Shown here: piece after piece, positions 24,624 to 35,829 of the stretch | Numbering within the stretch: position 1 is the first letter of the stretch | Layout of the letters: every line of letters starts with the position of its first letter | Origin: Lethocerus indicus | Lineage: Eukaryota > Arthropoda > Insecta > Hemiptera > Belostomatidae | Direction of reading: 5' to 3' | Length of the DNA stretch: 64,000 nucleotides | Assembly: GCA_019843655.1 (NCBI GenBank) | Contig: JACDQD010000006.1 | Location: 25,810,246 to 25,874,245 of the forward strand | Made by a program: the position numbers and the translations under genes | The notes under the pieces: model-generated | Databases searched by the model: none | Seen by the model: the letters and a program-made list of their open reading frames with translations, nothing else | What the model was told of the DNA's origin: nothing

Positions 24624-24882
24624 AGTTCAGAATATCTGTTTTGTGCTCTGCGAGTGGTTGGATTACCGTAGATTTCGTGTGTTTCTGTCTCCTCTCGCCG
24701 GTTTGGTCTTCCGCCAGTATTCTGACAGTACAAGTGACAGTGACAGTGCGGTGAGGATGCCCCCGAAAAACATCCCAAGTGCCAATAGTGACCAACACCG
24801 CTACTGAAGATGGCGAGTGGCCGAAACCGGTCTAGCGAAAGACCTAACCGGCGAGAGGAGACAGAAACACACGAAATCTACG
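24624..24882 (-). mobile_element. Hammerhead-like short element, copy 4 (minus)
   Basis: The full tail is at the left (TTCAGAATATCTGTTTTGTG) and the blunt end at the right. It is flanked by a 14-bp direct repeat with one mismatch: TTAATCTTTTAATT at 24610-24623 and TTAAACTTTTAATT at 24883-24896. The right arm carries the best-preserved hammerhead-like motif in the window, at 24800-24836. The left arm has lost its centre. No coding capacity. Confidence 0.88.
24800..24836 (+). ncRNA. Hammerhead-ribozyme-like motif
   Basis: In order: GCTA (stem I strand), CTGAAGA (fits the conserved CUGANGA box), T, GGC-gagtg-GCC (3-bp stem II), GAA (conserved box), ACCGGT (self-complementary stem III), C (cleavage-site position), TAGC (other stem I strand, exact complement of GCTA). 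This is the order expected of a type I hammerhead. One extra U before stem II departs from the classical core, and stem III has no loop, so activity would probably need dimerisation. Motif order is seen in the sequence; self-cleavage is inference. Confidence 0.45.
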
Positions 24883-25009
24883 TTAAACTTTTAATTTTTA
24901 TAGGGTTCTCATCGCCAAAAACTAAACCTTTCGATAAAAATTTATCAAAGCTCTATCCGAGGTTTTTAATTATGACCACTAATGTTACATTACTTTATAA
25001 TTGTTGCAG

Positions 25010-25054
25010 GTGATGTGGCAGGGCAGATGCGGCGTTCATCAGTATCCGGAATGC
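25010..25054 (+). CDS. Candidate 45-nt microexon, product unknown
   Basis: A clean acceptor (tttataattgttgcag) and a perfect donor (GTAAGT) bracket 45 nt, a multiple of three, so inclusion would not change frame. Two frames are open. One reads VMWQGRCGVHQYPEC. The other, in a phase 1-1 exon, reads DVAGQMRRSSVSGM, which contains an RRSS-type basophilic kinase site. The third has a stop at once. I do not recognise either peptide. Lengths and symmetric phase like this are typical of alternatively used neuronal or muscle microexons, but no neighbouring exon is visible. Confidence 0.4.
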
Positions 25055-25591
25055 GTAAGTACCTCACTATATTACCAACCGATATATATATTTAACAAAT
25101 TTATAATTTAACAAAAATAGTATTCGATACAACGAAAATGTATGTCAAGAGAAAAACCATAACCGTCTTTATGGAAGGCAGACATAACGCTATCTCTAGG
25201 GGAGTCTTGACAGTTAGTTGCGCGCAAAATTCGAATTTATTTGTACATACGATATATGATTATTTTTTTTATGACAAGAATCAGGTTTCAATAAAATAGC
25301 GAATTAAAATTTACATTCGTCTCTAAAAATAGAATCATATTTATTTCGAAAAATATGTTCCGCACTTGTACCCAATACCTCCGGCATTAAACAAATATTT
25401 ATACCCATTTTGTTAAGCGAATGTTCCACAAAAATTTTCACTACGCGAAATTTAAGCTGACGCGGGGAGGGGGGATAGATGGGTAAAGGAGGAAAGGGAC
25501 AGAACGATTGGATTGGAATGAGGAGAAAGACGGGAATGGAACTTGAGGACTTTGTCAACTGTTTGTATGTTAAGGTTGTAGGTTTAGTGGT
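25055..25591. other. Non-coding stretch, nothing firm
   Basis: On the minus strand a pyrimidine-rich run ending in CAG at about 25458 precedes a 51-codon open frame down to a stop at 25304. It lacks a recognisable motif and is not called. Confidence 0.3.
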
Positions 25592-25812
25592 GACTGGAAC
25601 CTTTGGATGCGAGCGATGCTGGATTTCTTAGTGGAACCCAGCATAGTTCAATTGCGTATGTCCATGTCGGTTTCAGTACGGTATTGTATATCGTTAAGTT
25701 TGTTGGCTAGGGTCAGTTGTGATGTCCGTTTCAGTAACGGTTTCTTAATAGACCTAGTTTACGATTTAAGTCGGTTCTTTTGAATATTCGGTTATGGGGA
25801 CTACTGAGGCGA
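25592..25812 (-). pseudogene. Second jockey-clade RT fragment
   Basis: The reverse complement matches the copy at 20271-20706 over about 200 bp, from the CCCCATA block to the GCATCCA..TTCCA block. It encodes PLLKRTS and, in another frame, LKPTWTYAIEL. Frame changes and an altered WG motif show it is dead. Both fragments derive from one retrotransposon family, inserted here in the opposite orientation. It stops short of the C-terminus, so it is truncated at both ends. Confidence 0.88.
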
Positions 25813-27023
25813 GTATTTTGAAGCCTAATAGTAGTCAGTAGTAGGCTCATCAGAATTGCGCCACTGTGATAGGGAACCGACACACAGTTCGGTGAACAGA
25901 AAAACCGGTCTTTTGATTGGTCGGTTTCGATAAGGTATCGGATATATGTGCCGGAGGATAAGGCGACCAGGTAAAGTGTAAAATAAACACAGCTCTATCG
26001 GCCCTCCGCCCCCAAACCGCCCCACACAGGTCGGTCTGGAAGAGAGGTACCGGTTGCGTGCGATCCCCAGGCATAAGACGGGGCCCCCGAACCCCGGTAT
26101 AACTTAACGCCCGTACAATATATTATTAGAACTGCTGCAGTCCATTACTATGAATTACAGTTAATGGTCCCAGCACGCGCTTTCTACGGTATCTCTCCCT
26201 CTCGCTCGCTATCGCGCCGTGAAACATTTCACGGTGTCGGTTTTATGCCGCTCTCGGCCTCCTCTAATGGAATTACACGTTATTAAAAACGATGTAGTCC
26301 TCAGCCGGGAGTCAAAGGGAAAAAAAATTAAACCGGTCTATAATTTAAAATAAATTGAAAAAGAATTAAAAACCATAATTATGAAAGTAATTAAGAAAAA
26401 AAACGGAATTGGTTCGCGAAATGGGAACCCATTAAACTGGGCTCCCACAGTCGGGGGGGTGAATGGAGCCTTTCTTGCGACACACCCACTCGCTCGAACT
26501 CTCCTCCTCACTGCTCAATAATAATAATAAATGCCACATTATTATTTATATGTCTGAATATAAAATAATTAATTGGAAAAAAAATTAAGCGCCTATGTGA
26601 AATCATAGTCCCAAATCAGGGATGAGGTTTCATGTGAAAATATTGCATTCAATTATGCGTGTTTAGTAGGTATCCACGTGGCTCTGAAACGAGGAAAAGT
26701 ATCCCTAAGGAAGATTGATAGGGGGAGGGATTGCCATAGGGAAGAAATCAATTTTTAGTACAAAGTTATTGTTAAATGTTAACTCGCCAGTCATTATGAG
26801 ACGGATATTTTCAATTACGCTATGGAGACAAAGGCTATGCAACCGGGTTCGAATCTAGAAAGTTTTCTGATTTTCACCTTTTATAAGTTGTTTCTATAAG
26901 TTTATATTATTATTATCCTCGTCCTCTTTGCTGACTTCCTTCTGTCCCTACGGGGGCGTGAGAGAGAGTCTCTCAAAGAGCGTGGCATTATCAAAGGTAT
27001 AATTGTCCATTTTTGGCTAATAA
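25813..27023. other. Non-coding stretch, nothing recognised
   Basis: Mixed composition. A GGTTCGAATC tRNA B-box-like string near 26846 has no supporting stems. No gene was supported. Confidence 0.3.
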
Positions 27024-27063
27024 GTAGACCGGTATCTGCCTAACGCCATCTTCAGTATACTGC
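27024..27063 (-). mobile_element. Tiny relic of the short element
   Basis: TAGACCGGT, then a degenerate stretch, then CGCCATCTTCAGTA matches the hammerhead-like arm in reverse orientation with several changes. Nothing else of the element remains. Confidence 0.4.
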
Positions 27064-28677
27064 TAAATACTGGGGGTCAGTTGGGAAATAAAAATAAAAA
27101 CTAAATTACCCGTTCATACCTTTTATTGCAACACTGCCCCAACATTGAAATTGCAATTCGATTTGCAATTCCCCGTTAATTTTTATATTTCGTCAACGCA
27201 CGCAATACAAGAAGACTCGTATCGTAAACGTACGGGACGATAAATTGACAAAAACTCATTAATTGTCGATACCGTAGGCGGTGGGGCTCTCAGCCTCCGT
27301 AACGTAATGTTTTAATTGACGTCGTAAAAACGCGTTTTTATCAAAGACCCGGGCCGGGAGCTCAATTAGCCGGCTGTGTGTTGCCAGCGGAGTCGCGCCC
27401 CAAGAACCTCCGTGGAGACGAGTCGGAGGGCAAAAAAGGAAGATAAGAAGAAGAAGAATAAAAAGGGGAGGAGATGGAGGAGAAGGAGGAGCGCGAACTG
27501 CTAGGCGGTCGTGCCCCTAATGAATTGTAAATCAAGCCAAGTGTTTTATGGCCGGGGCCGCCCATTCAATAAGTAATATCGGCCTCGGGCTGGCCCCCAA
27601 GGACCGGTTTGGCCGGCTCGGTCATCCGCCACGGCCGTCCGCCACAGTTCAGTCATACTATCAATTCGCGGTTCTATCTGCGGACTAGAACCTCGTCTAC
27701 AATAATATGCTCTATAACTGGTAAACCAGGTTTTTTCGTTTGTTTTAGATCTCCAACTAGTCTTGTTCACATTAGGTATGATTTTTTGTTCTCGATTTAT
27801 TTGTTACGCGCAATTATGCTGTCGAAGCCTTTATCCGAACTTGTTTGTCGCTGAGTATTTGTTGTATTTGTTTGAATACGTTCCCTCTTTTATCGTATAA
27901 TTAGCAACAACTATTTGCTTCTGTACGGTATTTGTTTCATTGGGCTTTTGGATTCGTTTAGTGTAGCAGGTGAAATTTTATGAAAATATATTGAATATAT
28001 CTTCGCTCCGGTAAATTGAAACCATTTACTTGGCTGTGCAGGTGTTTCTAATTCTAAACGATATACGACACTGGAGATTCTACTTACTGACAATGTTTTT
28101 GGTGTAAACAATTCGCAATATTTCCTCTCCTATTGAATCATATTAAAACCTATTCGTCCTACACGCCCCTGTGCAGAGCTATTTCCAGAGAGGGGTTTTA
28201 TTGGCTCGCTCAAGTGATAGTTGAACCTCCTCGGACAATATTGACCGACTGCTGTATCCTACTTGTGGAATAAATAAATGTGTGGAAATGCAATTTGGCG
28301 AAGACCCGCGGTGTAGTGGGACGACTCGACGAGGGCGAAAAATTAGGCGCGGTGTACCTTTCGCGACGGTTATATACAACATTTAAGTGGATATTTAGAA
28401 CCCGTTAAACGGAATTAAGTGTGCCGCGGGCGGGACGAAGAACAGGCGGACAATTACATCTAATGGCCTAATTGTTTTCCATTTTGTGGGACCGACTTTC
28501 AACCCCCTCCCATCGGCCTACCTTCATTTCTCTCTCTTTAGGGGTGGAGTGGGAGGGGGGGGGGCAAATTTAGCGAAATGAACTGCGGTTAATACGCCCA
28601 AAACCTAAAACAGACTCGGAGTACAGACCAAGCCGACTTGTATTATGAGCAATGTCTGTGTAGCTGACCAACCCTTT
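27064..28677. other. Non-coding stretch with purine-rich run
   Basis: A purine-rich run (GAAGA/GGAGGA) occupies about 27426-27500. Frames near 27362-27850 are compositional. Nothing else was recognised. Confidence 0.3.
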
Positions 28678-28709
28678 CCGCTCTGAATTTACTTCTGGAT
28701 TCAGAGCGG
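28678..28709. repeat. Perfect 11-bp stem-loop
   Basis: CCGCTCTGAAT and ATTCAGAGCGG are exact reverse complements separated by a 10-nt loop. No T-run follows and no larger precursor-like fold was evident, so it is recorded as structure only. Confidence 0.65.
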
Positions 28710-30194
28710 GTGAACACAAATAAAGATTCCTTTATAATTATTTCTGCAGTGTAGCCTTCGTAATTGCAGAATATAAAAACGCTTTAGATTTCAAGAAAAA
28801 CAAAGTAGAGTCCAACATTGGCATTAGGGCAGGAATGGCGCCAATAAAGTATTGTCCCTGGTCGGAGGACATATTCCAGTGGCGCCGTGTAGCCAGATAG
28901 GCCATCTCTCTCTGCCCCTTCTAATGAGCGTATTAGAGCTCCGGCTTCTAATGCGGGGGCTCACTCGATATGCAAAAACCGTTGTCCAGCTTCAACGACA
29001 GTCGAGGAGGGTACGCCTCCGAAGACCGACCGCGGTATATTAAGGAAGAGCTAAATACGGGGCTAAATATAAGATAATCAACACCAACAAGAAATTAATA
29101 TTTGTATAGATGCTGGATCAGCCTTTTCGTTTGAAAACTCCAAGAGTTCTTGGGGCACCTCAAGAGTTCCGTAAGTTGTCTGATTTTATAGAGTACTGTC
29201 ACTAGATAGAATAAAAAAATGTAGTTCTGACTATACAAATTAATGGGAAAAAGAATAACATTTGTTCCAAATTTTTGTCGCTGGTGTCAAAATTATAATC
29301 GAAAATATTTGAACGAATACCCCTATAAAATGTCTTCTTGCCGATTCCTTAAGCGACCGAATCCCAATTTTACGCCTCACCGACGAGAGCAAACAATCTG
29401 ATTTATAGTGAAACGCTGAATCGAGTTTCAAACTAGTGTATAACGCTTTTGAATGTTATTATCCCGCGGTCCAGCGCGGGGCAATAAAAAGTTGAGAGCG
29501 GGCCGGACAATAAACGCCGTTGAAAAATAGAGGTGAGACGACGTAGTAGTAGACGTAGCGATAAATCGGTTGGAATAAAACAGCGGCGCTCTCCCATTGT
29601 TAACTTAATGGGCCACTTAATTCAGTTACAGTTATTGTGTGTCTTCCTTCCGCCACCGGGGCCGAATCGGGCCCGGACTTGCTCCACTCGATCGTTAACA
29701 CTTTTCTCTTTTTTAAAACAAATTTGAAAATTGCCAAAAAAACAAAATTTGGGGCAACAATAGATCGGCGCACCAACGGCTATTATGCTCCGCATGACTT
29801 CCTTTTTCGTTTTTTCAATTATTGTCCCGTCAAAATTTATTATATTTTATGAATCGTTTGAAAACATCCCAATCGTATAGTATTCCCGCTTTACTTTTCC
29901 CTAACGTAAATGCTGCAGCAAGCTTACTCATGTATGAATGTTCTTTATCCGCTCTTATTCCAGACCGGTTCCCAATCGACGAGCTCCCAAAAACTACAGT
30001 AACTTTTGGAGTTTTACCATTCCCTATCAAACCGTTGTTTGTAGCTCTCCCGTATTCCAAATATCCCTGATCGACCGCAAGCCAGGAAGTAGAGCACGTG
30101 TCAGTAGTGTGATATATATTTTAGTTATTTATATAGTGCGACAGAAAACGGTAGTTGCGGATTTAACAACCTATTTTTCGGTGTTTAGGCTGGG

Positions 30195-30197
<3 letters not shown>
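28710..30197. other. Non-coding stretch, nothing recognised
   Basis: Both strands are open over 29830-30060 (76-82 codons), but neither product is recognisable. No RNA gene or repeat was seen. Confidence 0.3.

Positions 30198-30229
<32 letters not shown>
30198..30229. repeat. (GA)n microsatellite
   Basis: About 15 GA units. The overlapping Arg-Glu and Ser-Leu frames are artefacts. Confidence 0.95.
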
Positions 30230-30235
<6 letters not shown>

Positions 30236-30716
30236 AAGGGTATCTGTCTGATAAAGGGCGCCAACTGATATTGTGCCCGGATGGCCGCAATCACAATAAT
30301 TAAGTTTAAGGGAGCAACAATCGCAGGGCGGAAAAATATTGCGTCCCCCCTCCCCCCATCCCACCCCACTACCCTTTCACCCCCACCACTCGGAAAAGCT
30401 CTTGTTTTTCCCTTATAAATTACACAACTGTCAAGAAAAATACTCGGCGGAGTGGATGGTCCGGGCTAAAGGAGGGACGCCCCCCCTCACTCTCTTTCCC
30501 TCTTTCTCTCTTTCATTCTGTTTCAACTTGGCAAGTTCAACAGCTATAAAATATCTCTTTTATACAAAACTTATCAAATAAAACTTTACAAGTGGGAGTT
30601 TGCCCGTGGAAGGGGTGGGGGGTTGAAGAGCGAAAGAAAAATGGAAGGCCCCGGGGCTATCTCGAGGACCGCGCCAAAGGGACTGGCTGCGGTTTATTTT
30701 TCAGAGAGCGGTGAAA

Positions 30717-30718
<2 letters not shown>

Positions 30719-30783
<65 letters not shown>
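30719..30783. repeat. Long (GA)n microsatellite
   Basis: About 32 uninterrupted GA units, the longest tract in the window and free of interruptions. It generates the Arg-Glu and Ser-Leu frames on both strands, which are not genes. Confidence 0.97.
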
Positions 30784-30788
<5 letters not shown>

Positions 30789-31033
30789 CAGACTAGGGGC
30801 CGAGAATACTGGAGAAAGAGGTGGGCTGTAACTTTTATAATGTCCGCCCCCCCCCGCCCCCCTATCCCTTCCAACCCTCGGGGCTCCGATGAAAAATGGT
30901 ACCCGGAGAAAGAGATACAAGGGAGGTCGTTGAGGTCCCGTGGGGGGGGGGAGATGAGGATTTTTACGCATAAAGTAGCTTAACAACACCCCCTCCAACC
31001 CTCCAACCCCGCGAGCCCGCCTTTTGTTTCCAG

Positions 31034-31308
31034 CCTCAACAATGGAATTACGACGGTGCCCTTCCGTCCCTGAATTTTTCCCTTATCTGGGTGTGCCCCA
31101 GACACACGTATAAAAGTATGTTTTTACGCCTAGCTTTTTATAAGGACCCCTCGGGGTTTATTATATTAAAAACAGAAGAGCCCCCCCCCCTTCTTTTATA
31201 TAAACTAATTTCTCTCGGGTCCGTGGGCACAATTTTTGCCGGCGAGTTGTTAGTCGGAGTTTTTAAACCGATCTGTTACACTCGGAGGGTTAATTATTTT
31301 CTACACGT
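31034..31308 (+). CDS. Weak candidate exon, product unknown
   Basis: A good acceptor (cccgccttttgtttccag) and a strong donor (GTAAGTG) enclose 275 nt that are open in only one frame (91 codons plus two bases). The product starts PQQWNYDGALPSLNF and has a hydrophobic stretch near its end (GTIFAGELLVGVF). I recognise no family. A C-homopolymer inside gives Pro-Pro-Pro, and the surrounding DNA is GC-patchy, so chance is a serious alternative. Confidence 0.2.
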
Positions 31309-31386
31309 GTAAGTGCAAATTCTCCCACCCCCCACGTCCAGGGTCACGTACTTCAGGCACATTACACGTGGCACACAATGAAGCTT

Positions 31387-31388
<2 letters not shown>

Positions 31389-31445
<57 letters not shown>
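31389..31445. repeat. (AT)n microsatellite
   Basis: About 28 uninterrupted AT units. The overlapping Tyr-Ile frame is an artefact. Confidence 0.97.
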
Positions 31446-31446
<1 letters not shown>

Positions 31447-33574
31447 TCGTGAAAATTAGAAAATGTTATCGATACCTGAGATCTTTGGTAATTCTGGATA
31501 ATTTGTTAACGCCTGTCCATATCCTAAACACGAGGTTTAGGCCAAAGTCTTACAAGAGAATATAATTGGGCGCTTCAAAAAGTTTAGAAATACTGTCGGG
31601 GGACATTATAAAAAAAATTTCATTCATTACCGATTCAAATTAGGCATTTTAATAATGAAAAATATTCAGATTTTTCCACTGGGCTTTTCGTGGCTTTATT
31701 TCATCTGACTCGAAAGTATTTGTGATAAGCGATTCGGATTCCAAAATTAAACATTCCACTCGATTTTTAGCCCAGAACAGAATAATTTCCCCTTTTCGTG
31801 GAAAGTCCCGAAGAAAGTTATAAAAATACCGGATAATAACTGGTATGCGATACTTGTTCAACGCTCGGCTAGAACTATACGTCGTAAAACGGAGAAATAA
31901 ACATTTGCAGTTGTTTCTCAGTTTGGCGGAGTAAATATTTACAGTGGGGCCGGGCCCGCTGCCAGACCGAAGACTAACTAAACGCGGATTTAGTTACTGA
32001 ACTCAAGTCGGCAGATTAGGAATTCGGTCTATAAAAAGTCGGACTTTATAACTCTTTTTTGTCTCGCCCCTCATTATTATTATCTTTGAATTATATTCAT
32101 GGGGCCGCGATATGAATAGAAAAATTATAATCAGTAATATCAGATGAAGCGCTGAATTTCCTGCAGATATCGACATAATTCCATTTTGAATTTCTTCAGA
32201 CATCTGAAACTATATAAAAGATTATGAATGTAATGAATATTTCTTCTTCGCAGTTTTTCTGCAACTTGTTGTTAACCAACTTGACAGTACAGTGAAAGTG
32301 ATTCTATAGTGTAGTTAAGGGTAACAAAGCACAACTGATGAATGCTTTCTTATGTACGCGCTCACGACGTTGTATGGTTAAATAATATTTAAATAATTTA
32401 AAGGAACAAACCAGTTGGGAGGATTGCAATAGTGATGTTAATATATAGTTTTTAAAGTAAAATTCAAGTTTACTCCACCGTCAGAATGTATATAAAATTT
32501 AAACTTTGATAGTTGAGTACTCAAGACAATAGATAGCTGTACAGCTTATTCGATTTCAAATATTATTTTTAGGGTACAATAACTACGAAAGTGTCACCAC
32601 TGAAAAAACTAGCAAAATGTAATGTTACGTCTTGACTAAAAGCTATTTCCAGTGTTCAATAAGGGGGGGGGGGGAGTCGACTTCGTATTCGATTTTGAAA
32701 GCTATTTTTTTTTTGCATATCCAGGCTCTATAAGCGGTGAGTTAACATCCGAATTTTCTCGGTTCGACGTATCGGCCGTAAGTTATTAACCGGGGGCGGA
32801 TTGAATGATTTTCATGCCGTGAGACGGTGTAACGGCCCTGTAACGAGAGGGGCAATAATAAGTGAGAGAGCCGCAAAGCTATAAAACTTAACCAGCCGGT
32901 TGATTTACAACCGAAGGCGGGCTATCCCGCACCGGCCCTCCTCACCGTTCCGCCTCTATAAACGATATTAACCGCGGTAAAATTTTAAATTGTACCGTTA
33001 ATGCGATCGATAATTAGCGGCGACGCCCACCGCCACAACAGCCCGCTCGCCCTGCGAACGGGGTAATTGCATTAGGGCCCGGATACGGGACGGGATTTCC
33101 CAGGAGATGCGACGCCGCCGGTTCCAATGAGACAGCCGTGTTTTAGCGGGGGCGGGGGGCGGTTACGCGGGGGTGTGGCCGGTATTTTCGCTAACATACC
33201 CACGTTGTCCGCACCCCCGACAAATCACCGTTATCAATCAGCGGAAATTATCGGCCGAGTTGAATCGAACAAATGCAATTTCCCGTTTTCAAGCCTGCAA
33301 GATAATGGCCGAAAATGTTCAATTATGACCGTTCCCGGACCACGGTTTCGCCTTAAATCAGTAGGGCAGTATATATACATATTTATACTTTATTTTTTAA
33401 TGTTTTATTGTTAGTGGTATTATAAAAATTGTCCGTCATCGCTCGCGTTTTTTGGTTCATCGGAGGATCCATAAAATATAAAATTAAGAAATTTCATTTA
33501 TTAAAAATTTTATCTTCTAACTAACCCTACTACAAAAAAACACTTTCTTTCCGGGGGTTTCCACTCTAATGAAC
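31446..33574. other. Non-coding stretch with GC-rich end
   Basis: AT-rich to about 32720, with a G-homopolymer at 32664-32675, then GC-rich to about 33360. No gene was supported. Confidence 0.3.
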
Positions 33575-33584
33575 ATAAAATCGA

Positions 33585-33720
33585 TTAGTTTAGAATACCT
33601 GTTTTGTGGTTTGCGAGGAGTTGGAATATCGTAGATTTCGTGTGCTTCTGTGCTCCTCGCTGGTTTGGTCTTTTGTTAGATCGGTCTAGAGAGGAGACAG
33701 AAACACACGGTATCTACGGT
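33585..33720 (-). mobile_element. Hammerhead-like short element, copy 5 (minus, centre deleted)
   Basis: The full tail is at the left (TTTAGAATACCTGTTTTGTGG) and the exact blunt end CTACGGT at the right. A perfect 10-bp direct repeat, ATAAAATCGA, flanks it at 33575-33584 and 33721-33730, which fixes both ends of the element. The hammerhead-like centre is reduced to a short ATCGGTCTAG piece. This copy best defines the family boundaries. Confidence 0.9.
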
Positions 33721-33730
33721 ATAAAATCGA

Positions 33731-34191
33731 ATCCAACACGAACAATCCAAAATATCAAAAATGTTTGTAGCGTAAATGTGCAGTATTTTCATACAAATGC
33801 ATGAAATAAAATTTTACGTTAATGGCTATAAACGTTTCCGAACCCCTGGTATATTGTAAGTGCGAATCCAAATAATGTTGTAGAAGAGTTGTAGAAATCT
33901 CTGCCCAAAGCACGTCTGCAGAGCGGACGGTAGCAACTCTAAATGCCATTGTCAATAATAGCAATAAACAAGAGGAAGGGTCGGTTAAGGGAAGAACAGA
34001 GGGTGGATATAAAAAACACCGGGCCCTGACCATGGGGTTAGGGGACACGGGAAGGAAGGGTGCCTGTAGGGGCCGAAAAATTTTTAATTCCTTTGAATGA
34101 CCTCTACCAGGTGTAAGTGGATCAATTGTCGTTTTCGGGGGGCGCCCGGAGAGGAAAGAAGGGCGGTCATTATACGGCCATCTGCCGGCGA
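33731..34191. other. Non-coding stretch, nothing recognised
   Basis: No exon, RNA or repeat was supported. Short open frames here have no recognisable product. Confidence 0.3.
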
Positions 34192-34238
34192 CCCTCTGCC
34201 CTCTGCCCTCTGCCCTCTGCCCTCTCTGTCCTCTGCCC
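34192..34238. repeat. CCCTCTG heptamer tandem repeat
   Basis: Four exact CCCTCTG units are followed by two or three degenerate ones. The unit length is not a multiple of three, so the overlapping frames are not meaningful. Confidence 0.9.
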
Positions 34239-35817
34239 GTCCAGACACGCGCTCAAACAATACCTGGAGGGGAAGGTCGCCAGTGCCCATTCTTCACCGA
34301 CGCCGCTAATTACCCGTGCCCGTGCCCCAATCCCGATTGCCCCTACTTTAGACCCGCGAGGGGGACACTATAAACAATTATAAAACTATTCCACTCGTCC
34401 GTTTATTTCCGGTTACCTAACACGCCGGCGTACTGAGGTAATACGTGACTAGTATCGGACAGTGTGTTGCGAAATAGTGAATAATAACAGGATGCAAACT
34501 GTATAAAAGACTGTGGTCAACCCGGAACTTAAAATAGATGACGGACTTGACAATTGGGTGTAATAAAATAATTATTTCGCCTCCACTGTAATCTCACGCC
34601 GACAGAATTTTACCCAAAATATAAGGCATAGGACACGCCAAAGATGATGGAGATAATTAAAAACAAATTATGACAAAACCTGGACTCGTTTCAAGTACGT
34701 ACAGGACCGAATTCATCGTTCAATCGACAATGAGGTAAAATCGTTGAAAATATTTATTCTATATAATTCTTACAACCTTTTACAGACAGTGAAGACGGAA
34801 AATATTTGATAATATCCTAACATCGGTATTTTTGGCGCAAGGAGTCAGTCATACCTTTTTAAAACCGTGGAAGTCATCAGAAAGACACACATTCCTTCTT
34901 CTGAACCAATGCTTTTGACCAACGAGTACACTTCTTCGATTTTCAGAAGGCGTGCCAAATTATTTATTTTACGAAATGAAAGAACGACGTCTTCGTGTTG
35001 TCCGAAATTTACACTGGTGGGATGAGGGTCGTTCGTAACGCAGACGGAATTGTTTTTTTTTCTTTTGATACTCCATTCTGGTCGGCATTTGCGAGAGTCG
35101 TGCTCTCAATACTGTCCCACTGGGGCTGGCTCGTCAACCTCTCAATAAGAACTGAATCATTGGCCCATTCCCGCCGTCAGCTCTTGAATTTCGTAGAGGC
35201 GGAGGGAGCCTCCCCCATCCACCGCCTACGGAATATTGATATATGCGATTCCGTTACCGGTTCGGTTGTCGGAAGGAATATTGGGGCGACATTCAGATTT
35301 CTCCTGTTCGATAGGGCGCCGGGTGTGCCGAAGCTGTCGGGCTATTGGTCGAATATCGGGAGTTAAGAGGGCGGCGGCACCCGCTCCCCGCACATAAATC
35401 CTGGCCGGGTGAACTCTTAGGCGGAACTCCCACGCCGCCGCCGGCCCGCGCCTATTTATTGTCGTGTTATATGGCCGCCAAACTCCCCGCCGATGACCTA
35501 CTGCTGCTTTGTGCTTGCCCACCTCCGGGGCTCGGCTCCGATATAAGCGCTTTCTCTTTTAATCCCCCCTGTCCGATTCTGATTTAAACCTTTCCTCGGT
35601 TTATTGTGATATTCCGCCCTGATTTATTATTCGAAGAATTTACCTTTTCAGCGTAGGTCTGGTTGAGTGAGTATTTTCGCTGTCATACTCCCCGGCTAGT
35701 CGTGGGCTCACTCTTTCCGTCCGAGAAAACACCCTCACCCTACACTTAGGTTATTTTTTTGGATGGCATTTATGAACGTTTTTCTGCCAAATACTGTCTG
35801 TCCTGAACAATTATAAT
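34239..35817. other. Non-coding stretch, nothing firm
   Basis: A 123-codon plus-strand frame (34995-35366) and a partly antisense 98-codon frame lie in a GC-rich block and show no domain. A family B anchor lies at 35692-35722. Confidence 0.3.
35692..35722 (-). repeat. Fragment of repeat family B (tentative)
   Basis: The minus strand reads AAAGAGTGAGCCCACGAC, matching the anchor found at 49999-50020 and 46051-46080. Only this short anchor is shared, so a chance match is possible. Confidence 0.25.
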
Positions 35818-35829
35818 AAATCTTTTTCT

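Noticed and set aside
26840..26856. B-box-like GGTTCGAATC
   Set aside because: The flanking bases do not form a T-stem and no A box or acceptor stem accompanies it.
30711..30998. Arg-Glu and Ser-Leu repeat proteins on both strands
   Set aside because: They are direct translations of the GA microsatellite.
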